A model generated the notes under the pieces. It was not told the origin of the DNA. It made no database searches and saw only the letters and a program-made list of their open reading frames with translations. From Leptospira brenneri (lineage in GTDB: Bacteria; Spirochaetota; Leptospiria; Leptospirales; Leptospiraceae): a DNA stretch of 64,000 nt. The stretch's first letter is position 1; each line of letters begins with the position of its first letter. Location of the stretch: contig NZ_NPDQ01000008.1 in NCBI RefSeq assembly GCF_002812125.1, positions 134,425 through 198,424 of the forward strand, given 5' to 3'. A program made the translations under genes and the position numbers. Shown here piece by piece: positions 37,301 through 45,290 of the stretch.

Positions 37301-38431
37301 CTAGTCTTCAATGATACGAGGGAAAGATCCCAAAATTCTGGTGACCACTTCATAGTTGATGGTTCCCGTCCAAGCAGCATGGTCATCTGCGGATATAATC
37401 TCATTTCCTGACTTACCTAAAATCACCACATCATCACCTAATTTTGCATCGGGGATATGAGTGATATCAAGCATTGTCATGTTCATACAAATCCTACCCA
37501 AAATTTTGGCTCGTTCTCCACGAACGAGCATATATCCATGATTGGAAAGTTTCCGATCGAGCCCTTCATAATATCCGACGGGGACAACTGCTAATTTCGT
37601 ATCGTGTGTTGTTTTATAAGTAGAACCATAACCAATAAATGTACCTTGGTTTAGGTTCTGGATGTGTTGGATCTGAGTTTTCCAACTCAGGGCCGGTTTT
37701 AACATCCCTACATCTTTTTTCATCAGAGATAAAGAGAGTTTCGTTTCTAGACTTGGCCAAAGCCCGTAGAGAGAAATCCCAACTCGAACAAGATCCATCC
37801 TGGCTTCCGAAAATAACATGGCAGAGGCAGAAGAAGCACAATGGCAAATAAGATCGATAAACCCGTGTTTAGCGAATGTATCAATTACGTCTTGGAACCT
37901 TCCCAATTGTAACATAGAATAACTATGTTCGGTGAAATCTTCTGTACTGGCAAAGTGAGTGGCAATCCCGGAGAGAGGGAGTTTTTTCTCAAAAATTTCT
38001 TTGGCTAAAAGATCAGCGTCACTTGTGGGAATTCCAAGTCTAGACATCCCCGTATCCACTTTCAAATGGATTTTGGGAGTGGGGGAAAGTTTGGCGAGGA
38101 TTTCCATTTCTTCAATCCGAGAAACCATCACCCAGAAGTTTTCGTCAGCGAGTGATTCCTTTCTTTCTTTTAGATCAGGAATGCTCCCCATAATGAGGAT
38201 AGTGGCTTTTGGAAATACACGTCGTATGGACAATGCTTCTTCTAAAGAGTTGACCCCTAAATAGTCGGCACCGGCATCGAGGGCGATAGAGGCTGTGGCT
38301 AGGAGCCCATGTCCATAGGCATTGGATTTGATGATGGCAGTGAACTTGGTTTTAGGCCCGATGAGTTTGCGAAATAACGCTATATTATGGCTAAATGCCG
38401 ACCGTGACAGGTAAATTCGTGAAGAGAGCAC
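37301..38431 (-). CDS. alr: Alanine racemase
   Basis: Alr makes D-alanine for peptidoglycan. The 376-aa fold-type III PLP enzyme has the PLP Lys35 in IIKSNAYGHG and the catalytic Tyr in a GYYEGLDR segment, with the RICMNMTMLDIT region in the C-terminal barrel. The length is normal. The start is GTG 38431, which has no clear ribosome binding site; the next methionines are too far in. The neighbour downstream is an alpha/beta hydrolase. Confidence 0.96.
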   Translation of the reverse strand: MLSSRIYLSRSAFSHNIALFRKLIGPKTKFTAIIKSNAYGHGLLATASIALDAGADYLGVNSLEEALSIRRVFPKATILIMGSIPDLKERKESLADENFWVMVSRIEEMEILAKLSPTPKIHLKVDTGMSRLGIPTSDADLLAKEIFEKKLPLSGIATHFASTEDFTEHSYSMLQLGRFQDVIDTFAKHGFIDLICHCASSASAMLFSEARMDLVRVGISLYGLWPSLETKLSLSLMKKDVGMLKPALSWKTQIQHIQNLNQGTFIGYGSTYKTTHDTKLAVVPVGYYEGLDRKLSNHGYMLVRGERAKILGRICMNMTMLDITHIPDAKLGDDVVILGKSGNEIISADDHAAWTGTINYEVVTRILGSFPRIIED

Positions 38432-38486
38432 GGTCCCATTTTTTTTTACTTTTCTCTTCTGTCGCTTCAGATATTTCTATTTTTGA

Positions 38487-39689
38487 ATGCTTTCAAATCA
38501 CTCTGAACTTCCCTCTTTCCCTCCTTTTGAAAACTGGAAAGGTATTTCCAAGTATTTCCCCGTACAAAATGATTCCGTTTGGTTGAATTATTGTGGGACG
38601 ACTCCCGTTTCGACTTACGCCACCCAGATGATGAATCTCTATTTTCAGGAATATGCAAGGTTTGGAATCTTTGCCCCGGGTTTTGCCGAGCCTGTTATCA
38701 AATCTGCCATTCGCGGGTACATTGCAGAAATTCTAAATTGTGATCCGTCCGAGATAGGGATTGTACATAACACAAGTGAGGGGATCAATCTCTATTCTCA
38801 TAGCATCCAAATCCCTCAAGGGAAACGTATCCTTGTTTTGGAAAATGAATACCCAAGTAATGTCTACCCTTGGGAACATTGGAAAGAAAAAGGTGTTGGT
38901 TTAGAATTCATCGCGGTAGGAAATACTCCCGATGAATTTTTAACAGGTCTTAAAACCGAGTTAGAAAAAGGGGACGTTGCCATTTTAAGTCTATCACCTG
39001 TGCATTGGTGTACGGGAGTGGCTTTTGATATGGAGGCCGTTTCCAAACTTTGTGAAACAAATCATACAAAACTTGTAATTGATGGAAGCCAAGCAGTGGG
39101 TCATATTCCATTAGATTTTGGAAAAATCAAAGTGGCTTTTTGTGCTTTTGCCGCTTGGAAGTGGTTACTCGGTCCTCTCGGGCTTGGGGTTGTGTATTTA
39201 TCCAAAGAAGAATCCAAAGGATTTAAACTTATTTTCAAAGGCCAAGCCAGTGTGGTGAATGATTCCAGTTATTTTCCTTACCGGGATGAATGGAAACCTG
39301 CTGCGGATCAATTCGAACAAAGTACGATCAACTTCAATGATTGGATTTATTTTTATGCTTCCTTAAAGATGTTGTCTACTCTTGGGTTTTCTCGAGTCAG
39401 AGAAAGAATCTATGAAGTTGCTGGGATGTTTAAGAATGCCCTTCATGACCTTGGATTTACTTTAGAGTCAGACGCTTTTCCCAATGTGAAAACCGGGATC
39501 CTTGCGATCACTGGCCATAAAGATCCCTCTAAATTCCAACCAGAACTCATCCAAAGTTTTTTGAAACAAAGGAAAATTACCACAGCGGTGCGACTGGGAC
39601 GACTGCGGATGGCACCTCATATTGCCATTGAAGAGGAACATGTGGCCCGAGTGAAAGATGCCTTAAAAGAATACTTAAACCAAACTTAA
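38487..39689 (+). CDS. Class V aminotransferase (PLP-dependent)
   Basis: The 400-aa fold-type I enzyme looks like cysteine desulfurase and kynureninase relatives. It has a VHNTSEGIN phosphate-binding segment, Asp in VIDGSQAVGH and the PLP Lys225 in FAAWKWLLGPLG. Replacement of the usual His-Lys by Trp-Lys is notable. No Cys-containing SufS-type loop is obvious, so desulfurase activity is doubtful; isopenicillin-epimerase-like members fit better. It is on the plus strand between alr (divergent) and the BASS transporter. The substrate is unknown. Confidence 0.85.
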   Translation: MLSNHSELPSFPPFENWKGISKYFPVQNDSVWLNYCGTTPVSTYATQMMNLYFQEYARFGIFAPGFAEPVIKSAIRGYIAEILNCDPSEIGIVHNTSEGINLYSHSIQIPQGKRILVLENEYPSNVYPWEHWKEKGVGLEFIAVGNTPDEFLTGLKTELEKGDVAILSLSPVHWCTGVAFDMEAVSKLCETNHTKLVIDGSQAVGHIPLDFGKIKVAFCAFAAWKWLLGPLGLGVVYLSKEESKGFKLIFKGQASVVNDSSYFPYRDEWKPAADQFEQSTINFNDWIYFYASLKMLSTLGFSRVRERIYEVAGMFKNALHDLGFTLESDAFPNVKTGILAITGHKDPSKFQPELIQSFLKQRKITTAVRLGRLRMAPHIAIEEEHVARVKDALKEYLNQT

Positions 39690-39712
39690 GTAAATCTTGA
39701 GTTTAAGAAAAT

Positions 39713-40657
39713 ATGATCACGAAAATTTTGAAACTGATTGTTACTGGTTTCCCTGTTGTACTACTCATCACCTCAGGGGTTGGTTTTTTATTCCCCGAAA
39801 AAATCATTTGGTTTCGAGGGCCTTGGATCACTTATAGCCTAGGTACCATTATGCTTGGGATGGGACTGACACTCGAAGCAGAAGATTTCATTCGTATCCT
39901 AAAACAACCAAAACCCATTCTCATTGGGACAGTATTACAATATACGATTATGCCTATGCTTGGGTATTCTCTTGGATATTTATTCCAACTCCCAGAAGCT
40001 TTTGCCGTGGGTCTTATTCTTGTTTCTTGTTGTCCTGGGGGAACAGCATCGAATGTAATAACTTTTTTATCCAAAGCAGATGTTCCTTTGAGTGTTACCT
40101 TGACTTCAGTCTCTACCATCCTTGGGATTATCATGACACCTTTTCTTGTGGCGGTTCTGATTGGAAGTCGTTTGGAGATCGACCGTTTAGGTCTTGTGAT
40201 CACTACCTTTCAAGTGATTTTAGTTCCTGTTGGACTAGGATTATTTTTAAAATCGATTTTTCCTAAACTCACAAAAGACACACAAGATTTTTTTCCCGTA
40301 CTTTCTGTACTCCTCATTGCGATGATTGTGGCTTCCATCATTGCGAGTGGAAAGGATACCATTTTACAATCGGACTTTCGTATCTTCTTTGCTGTGATCC
40401 TCTTGCATTTGGGTGGGTTTGGCCTTGGTGGGATTTTTAGCCTATATCTTACAAAAAATGTAAAAACCGCCAAAACCATTTCGATTGAGGTCGGCATGCA
40501 GAATTCAGGGCTCGGGGCAGTGCTCGCAAGGACTCATTTTTTGGATCCAAACACAGCGATTCCTAGTGCTTTATCGAGTCTGACCCACTCGCTTCTTGGA
40601 AGCTTGTTTGCGAGCTATTTCAGGAGGGAACCGAAAAAACCCGCTATTGTCGATTGA
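39713..40657 (+). CDS. Bile acid:sodium symporter family transporter
   Basis: A 314-aa inner-membrane protein with nine or ten predicted spans. It has the BASS signature SCCPGGTASNVITFLSKAD and the matching EVGMQNSGLGAVLA in the second half, both forming the sodium-site crossover. Members carry pyruvate, pantothenate, keto-acids or steroids with Na+; the substrate here cannot be told. It is 23 bp after the aminotransferase, so they are probably one transcript; a keto-acid substrate linked to that enzyme is possible but speculative. Confidence 0.93.
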   Translation: MITKILKLIVTGFPVVLLITSGVGFLFPEKIIWFRGPWITYSLGTIMLGMGLTLEAEDFIRILKQPKPILIGTVLQYTIMPMLGYSLGYLFQLPEAFAVGLILVSCCPGGTASNVITFLSKADVPLSVTLTSVSTILGIIMTPFLVAVLIGSRLEIDRLGLVITTFQVILVPVGLGLFLKSIFPKLTKDTQDFFPVLSVLLIAMIVASIIASGKDTILQSDFRIFFAVILLHLGGFGLGGIFSLYLTKNVKTAKTISIEVGMQNSGLGAVLARTHFLDPNTAIPSALSSLTHSLLGSLFASYFRREPKKPAIVD

Positions 40658-40691
40658 CTATATACGGGGTCGGTACGTCATGGCATAAATT

Positions 40692-40853
40692 ATGAGAGAA
40701 ATCATAAAACTAACCTGTGTCCCATGTGCGATACCTGGGCGGTCAAATTACTTCCAGACTAAAAACAAGAAGACAAAGTCGGAAAAACTTGTGACTAAAA
40801 AATATTGCAAATTTTGCAAATCTCATACTGATCACAAGGAATCCAAAGTCTAA
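40692..40853 (+). CDS. rpmG: 50S ribosomal protein L33
   Basis: A 53-aa gene found by direct reading. The translation starts MREIIKLTCVPC and contains NYFQTKNKKT, EKLVTKKYCKFC and HTDHKE, the standard L33 order. Both CxxC pairs are intact, so this is the zinc-binding form, with the first pair followed by an unusual AIPG insertion before NY. L33 sits at the E-site side of the large subunit. It is followed 8 bp later by the TraR/DksA-like gene and lies 34 bp after the symporter gene. Confidence 0.95.
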   Translation: MREIIKLTCVPCAIPGRSNYFQTKNKKTKSEKLVTKKYCKFCKSHTDHKESKV

Positions 40854-40861
40854 GGATTAAG

Positions 40862-41329
40862 ATGCCGAAACCAGCTGCAAAATCTTCATCAGCAGAGAAG
40901 GGAGTGGACAAAAAGTTCATCGAAGAGGTGCGTGAGCTCCTCCAAGAGAAAAAAGAGTCACTTCTCATCAAACTCAACCAGTGGGAAGACACCAGTTCTC
41001 CTTCTGGCTTGAAAGAGATGGGTGATATTGCAGATATCGCATCCGAACTCAATTCAGAGGCCTTAACTTCTGTTTTGACTGAAAATGAAATTGAAACTCT
41101 ACGTGAGATTGAACTCGCATTAGAGAAAATCGAAAACGGAACCTATGGGATCTGTGAAGGAACTAAGAAAAAAATTCCTATCGCAAGACTCAAGGCCATT
41201 CCGTGGACGAGATTTACTGTAGAATTTGCAGAGCAAATGGCGAAGAGCCGGAATCGTGCGGGCGGATACCGTATGGATTCTCTTTCTGCTTATCCTACTA
41301 CTGGAATGGACGTGGATTCTCTCGATTAA
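40862..41329 (+). CDS. TraR/DksA-family protein lacking the zinc site
   Basis: DksA-type proteins bind the RNA polymerase secondary channel and change promoter response, often with ppGpp. The 155-aa protein has the coiled-coil tip motif DxxDxA (D55, D58) and the C-terminal YGICEG...IPIARLKAIPWTRF...EF frame. Of the four zinc cysteines only the first (Cys98) is kept; the others are Thr101, Thr119 and Phe122. It should thus fold without zinc. The start has AAGGATTAAG before ATG. Co-occurrence with zinc-type L33 is interesting, as zinc-less DksA paralogues elsewhere work under zinc limitation. The two are co-transcribed by spacing. Confidence 0.9.
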   Translation: MPKPAAKSSSAEKGVDKKFIEEVRELLQEKKESLLIKLNQWEDTSSPSGLKEMGDIADIASELNSEALTSVLTENEIETLREIELALEKIENGTYGICEGTKKKIPIARLKAIPWTRFTVEFAEQMAKSRNRAGGYRMDSLSAYPTTGMDVDSLD

Positions 41330-41435
41330 GAGAAAATCCCTCAGCCTTTTTTCTACCTGAAAGAACCCGAATTCTCCCGATCCCTTTAAATTTACAATTG
41401 ATTCGCTAAGCCAGACTCTAAACTCTCTTTCTATC

Positions 41436-43514
41436 GTGAGTTTTCTAGGCCGCCTTCGTTCTTTACCTATTTTTGATCTCCTTTTCTTTTATCTCTGCAC
41501 TTTCTCTGTTTGGACCCTCCACAGGTATGTGGAACCGGTTCCCAGTTCTCATTTCTATCCTTCTTTTTTCTTACAATTTGCCTTTGGTTTTGTTCCACAA
41601 TTCTACCAGAGAAAATGGGGAAGGATCTTTACAGCAGTGGGAGTTTTCACCTTCTTACGTTTGCCATATCTATCGGGGTTACCGATGGTGGGATCTTACC
41701 AACTCGTAGGCCTTTTTCTAGGTTCCATTCTCGGAATTTGGATGAGAGAATTCATTCTTGTCCTTCTTGGAAGAAACGAAACGGCTTTACCGAAACAATC
41801 AGAACAAATTCTAACGGATTGGATGATTCGCAATCCCACTGGGAAATCCAATTTACCGATTTGGTATTCTACTTATTTTGGGTTTGTTTTTTTTCTCTTC
41901 CTTCTGACAGTGCTTTGTCTTTTCCAATACCAAGGTCTTGGTTTGGTATCGGGACTGGGAATCCAAGAGTATTTGTATTTCCCGTCTCTGTCTTCGAGAG
42001 AGGCGATGGGACTATCTTCTAAGATTCTAGTTCCTATTTCTTTAGCGGTTTTGTATTTATTCTCGGAAGAAAGGTCCATGCCTACACCATCTAAGGATAG
42101 TTTGTCGGAGCAACTTCGTTTCGGAATCTTTTTAGGTCTTGGGATCAATTTACTCGTAATGAGCATCCAATCGATTGTGAGTTTGGAATTTTTTTCCGAA
42201 GGGACATTGGAAAGTGTGAAGGCCGGTCGTAGTACAGGACTTCTCCAAGACTCAGGATCTGCTTCTTGGATCATCCCCGTTCTTTCCCTTATGTGGATCT
42301 CTAAACTCATTCATAACTGGCGTAAATCCAAAGAGAGATTTAGTTTGGTATTAGCTATATTATCTTTTCTTTTCGTGACTTGGGTGGGACTCAAACAAGG
42401 AAAAGCTTTTTGGGTGGTTTGGTCTATAACAAATGCTATTGGAATCATTCATCTAACTACTGATTTGTGGATTGTCTCCATCACAAAGAGAAGGATTCTT
42501 AGAGTTGTTTTGTATTTACTCATCCCGATCCTAGGTTTTTTTACTTTGTATGGGCTTAGTTTTTTGCAAAAGGATTGGGATCTAGTAACCCTTGCTAAGA
42601 GAACAATGGATGCTTTTCCCGTTTGGAGAAAGGATCCATACTTGGCCTTGGAACGAATGGACCATACTCGGGCAGAACTTCTGACTATCTGTATGGAAGG
42701 AATTAAAAATAACCTTTGGCTTGGGAATGGAATTGGATCTTTCCCACTGGCTCTCCTTGATCCTTTCCGCGTAGGAACCAAAACTTCAATTGGTATGATC
42801 GATTTTCCACCTAACTTTTATTTGTGGATTGTACATGATTTGGGGATTTTGGGTTTGGTTATTTTTTCCTTTTATATTGGACTATTTTTATGGGAAAGGG
42901 GACTCGGGAAACAGGCACTTCTTCTTGTTTTACCATTATTCTTTGGAGTTCAAATCCAAAATTCAGATGGAGCCTTTCTCTGTTTTTATCTCGTTTTACT
43001 AGGAGAAAAAGGGACAGGGTTTTCTGCTTCTTTTGATAAACTCAGAAAGACAGTTTGGTTTTCTCCTTTGATTCTCATTTTATCTTTAGGCCTTCCTTTA
43101 AATTATGCCTTATTTTATTCACAGAGGTATTGGGATTTAGGAATTGGATCTGAATTTCGAAAAACCCAATTAAAAGAATACCAAACGGCAGCCACTCTCC
43201 CTCCAAGATCACCTAACTATGAATATGAATTTCATGGAAAAGTTTGGGAATGGAAACTTTCTGAATTCGGCGTGGCTAGGTCAGGGAGAATCTTTTTGGA
43301 AACTACAGACAGAAGTCCTGTTGTTGAAATTTTATTTTTAAATTCTGATAGAAAAATCATTCATCAAGAGTTGTTCTCAGAGACAAAACAAGGATACTCT
43401 TGGTCAGGGGAATGTCCTAAGGGTGCTTCTTTGATTCGTTTGAAGTCGAGGTATCGATTAGAATTCCGATTGCCCCGAGCGCAGTTTGACGGGAACAATC
43501 GTATTCAATTTTAA
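41436..43514 (+). CDS. O-antigen ligase-like polytopic membrane protein
   Basis: A 692-aa protein that starts at GTG 41436 and has about twelve membrane segments. The Wzy_C/O-antigen ligase-like loop near 410-435 (HTRAELLTICMEGIKNN and LWLGNGIGSF) lies between later helices, then a soluble C-terminal domain (about 565-692). The family joins or polymerises sugar chains on the periplasmic side of the inner membrane. Sequence support is moderate because this family is diverse. The C-terminal extension is larger than usual. It is flanked by a convergent thioesterase gene 3 bp away. Confidence 0.7.
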   Translation: MSFLGRLRSLPIFDLLFFYLCTFSVWTLHRYVEPVPSSHFYPSFFLQFAFGFVPQFYQRKWGRIFTAVGVFTFLRLPYLSGLPMVGSYQLVGLFLGSILGIWMREFILVLLGRNETALPKQSEQILTDWMIRNPTGKSNLPIWYSTYFGFVFFLFLLTVLCLFQYQGLGLVSGLGIQEYLYFPSLSSREAMGLSSKILVPISLAVLYLFSEERSMPTPSKDSLSEQLRFGIFLGLGINLLVMSIQSIVSLEFFSEGTLESVKAGRSTGLLQDSGSASWIIPVLSLMWISKLIHNWRKSKERFSLVLAILSFLFVTWVGLKQGKAFWVVWSITNAIGIIHLTTDLWIVSITKRRILRVVLYLLIPILGFFTLYGLSFLQKDWDLVTLAKRTMDAFPVWRKDPYLALERMDHTRAELLTICMEGIKNNLWLGNGIGSFPLALLDPFRVGTKTSIGMIDFPPNFYLWIVHDLGILGLVIFSFYIGLFLWERGLGKQALLLVLPLFFGVQIQNSDGAFLCFYLVLLGEKGTGFSASFDKLRKTVWFSPLILILSLGLPLNYALFYSQRYWDLGIGSEFRKTQLKEYQTAATLPPRSPNYEYEFHGKVWEWKLSEFGVARSGRIFLETTDRSPVVEILFLNSDRKIIHQELFSETKQGYSWSGECPKGASLIRLKSRYRLEFRLPRAQFDGNNRIQF

Positions 43515-43516
43515 AC

Positions 43517-44011
43517 TTAAACCAATCTTCGGATATATAAATCCTTGGTGATTTTGGCGACCGTTTTCCCATCTTCACCAACAACTTCGGTTTCGTAAGT
43601 TCGAATGGTTTTTTTCTCTTTTTTTAAGAATTCTTTTATGTCTTCGAATTCACTGTTGGGAATATGAAAGGTTGCTGTCACAGTACCTTCTCCCGGTTTC
43701 ACAAAATCAATTTTTGCTCCCTTGTCCCATACCATATAATCTTTTCCTAAATTCTTCATGAGTAAAAACATAAAGAATGGATCACACATGGAGTAGAGGG
43801 AACCACCGAAATGGGTTCCCACATAATTTGTGTTTGATAGAATGAGTGGCATAGAAACTACCATTGTGTTTTGATCTACAAGATTGGGTTGTATATTAGC
43901 ACCTTCGTAAGGTTTAAACATTCGAAATGCCTGTTCAAATCCATAAGTCTGTTCTAAAAAATGCCATAAAGGGTTTACTTTGTATTCCAAAAGAATTTCT
44001 CTTTGTCTCAT
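43517..44011 (-). CDS. Hotdog-fold protein, DUF4442-like
   Basis: A 164-aa protein that looks like a DUF4442 hotdog thioesterase: THFGGSLYSMCDPFFM is the core helix with preceding strand, and the C-terminal ITKDLYIRR closes the sheet. It may act on acyl-CoA or acyl-ACP; the catalytic residue is uncertain. Downstream of, and on the same strand as, a short AMP-binding enzyme (86-bp gap), so the two may act on the same acyl group. Confidence 0.72.
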   Translation of the reverse strand: MRQREILLEYKVNPLWHFLEQTYGFEQAFRMFKPYEGANIQPNLVDQNTMVVSMPLILSNTNYVGTHFGGSLYSMCDPFFMFLLMKNLGKDYMVWDKGAKIDFVKPGEGTVTATFHIPNSEFEDIKEFLKKEKKTIRTYETEVVGEDGKTVAKITKDLYIRRLV

Positions 44012-44097
44012 AAGTCCAGATTGGAAATCATAGAATGATTGGTCTACTGTTTCTTGGGATCCTTTTGATAAAACGAATCTCTTTGGCTTTTTGCGAT

Positions 44098-45225
44098 TTA
44101 AGAACTAAATAACTCTCTGATCCTCAAATGATCCGGTTTCCCATTAGGTAATCTAGGAATGGGTTTGTTGGTTAGAATTTGTTTTGGGACATGGCTTTCT
44201 GGCATTTCTCTTAGAAGTCGGCTTTCGATCTCTTTTGGACTTAAATTTGTAGAACTTAACATTCCCATTGTATCACCAAAGTTATCTGAAATCGGAACAC
44301 AAACAAATTCGCCTGGTAAAGACAAACCGAGAATTTCTGACTCGACTCGGTCTAAAGAAACTCGTTTCCCTTTATGTTTGATGATTCGGTCCTTTCTTCC
44401 TAATAAATACCACCCCCGTTCGGACCAGTTTCCTATATCATTTGTCGCATAGTATTCGTTTTGTGGTAACTCCTGCAAAATCCAACCTTCCTCTTCCAAA
44501 AGAAACGATTTTGGGGATAAAAATGGACTTTTCATCTGGAGTTCTGTTTCTTCCGTTCCTTCGATAGCAATAAATTTGAGTTCTAGATCTGGTAGGATTT
44601 GGAACCGGTTTTGTCTGAGAGCATCTCTGTACCCAATGGCCCCCGTCTCTGTAGAACCATAAATTTCCAATACAGAAATTCCTCCTCTGTCCCGAAAGGT
44701 TCTGGCTAAAGGAACAGGGAATTTCATTCCTGAAACCACTGCATTTTGGGGAAGAGGGTTCCCACTCTCAAAAGCTTTTTGTAATTGGGGAGCGGATGTA
44801 ATCCATAGATTGGCTTTGTCTTTAGGAATATTTTGTTTTGTCGGGATTTTAAGCCGCTTGGGGATCAAATACCCCCATAGAAGTCCATAGAGGTGGCAGA
44901 GAGGCACAGAAACAAACATTCCTTCCGTCTTGGCAATTGTATAAAGGGATTGGACGTTTTCATCTGCTGTCCAAAAAGAAATTTCCGCTTCGATCTCTCT
45001 CCATTCTTTCCATACCATTTTTGGAAGTCCTGTAGAGCCTGAAGTCACCAAACAAAAAGATTTTTTGGAATCTAAGACAGGAAGAGGAAACTTGCGGAGA
45101 TGATTTTCTAAGACCGTTCCTTTCCACAATGGATCAACGAGGATAGGTTGGTCTTTTTCTAAATCTAATTCAAAGTTTCCAGAAAGAAAATATTCGAGGT
45201 CAGCAAAACGTAGAATAGAGGTCAT
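44098..45225 (-). CDS. Short AMP-binding (acyl/aryl-CoA synthetase-like) enzyme
   Basis: A 375-aa adenylating enzyme, well below the about 500 aa usual for the family. It keeps the P-loop LVTSGSTGLPKMVW, YGSTETGAIG, NDIGNWSERGWYLLGRKDRI and the C-terminal PNGKPDHLR with its catalytic Lys. What is missing is the N-terminal part of the large domain. It should activate a carboxylate as AMP ester and load CoA or a carrier. Downstream is the hotdog protein gene; upstream a strong terminator separates it from the LruC lipoprotein. The substrate is unknown. Confidence 0.87.
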   Translation of the reverse strand: MTSILRFADLEYFLSGNFELDLEKDQPILVDPLWKGTVLENHLRKFPLPVLDSKKSFCLVTSGSTGLPKMVWKEWREIEAEISFWTADENVQSLYTIAKTEGMFVSVPLCHLYGLLWGYLIPKRLKIPTKQNIPKDKANLWITSAPQLQKAFESGNPLPQNAVVSGMKFPVPLARTFRDRGGISVLEIYGSTETGAIGYRDALRQNRFQILPDLELKFIAIEGTEETELQMKSPFLSPKSFLLEEEGWILQELPQNEYYATNDIGNWSERGWYLLGRKDRIIKHKGKRVSLDRVESEILGLSLPGEFVCVPISDNFGDTMGMLSSTNLSPKEIESRLLREMPESHVPKQILTNKPIPRLPNGKPDHLRIRELFSS

Positions 45226-45230
45226 TAAAC

Positions 45231-45266
45231 AAAAAATCCTCCCCCCAGGGTTTGGAGGAAGGATTT
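45231..45266 (-). terminator. Strong terminator after the LruC lipoprotein gene
   Basis: On the minus strand, AAATCCTTCCTCC (45266-45254) pairs with GGGGGGAGGATTT (45246-45234) over 13 positions, two of them G-U, around a 7-nt loop. A TTTTTT run follows at 45236-45231. It separates the lipoprotein gene from the AMP-binding gene. Confidence 0.85.
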
Positions 45267-45290
45267 CTTTTTAAGGTAGGTCTTTTAGTT

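Noticed and set aside
37301..37303. Premature end of alr
   Set aside because: The C-terminal barrel region is complete and the length of 376 is normal, so the 8-bp gap to the hydrolase gene is ordinary operon spacing.
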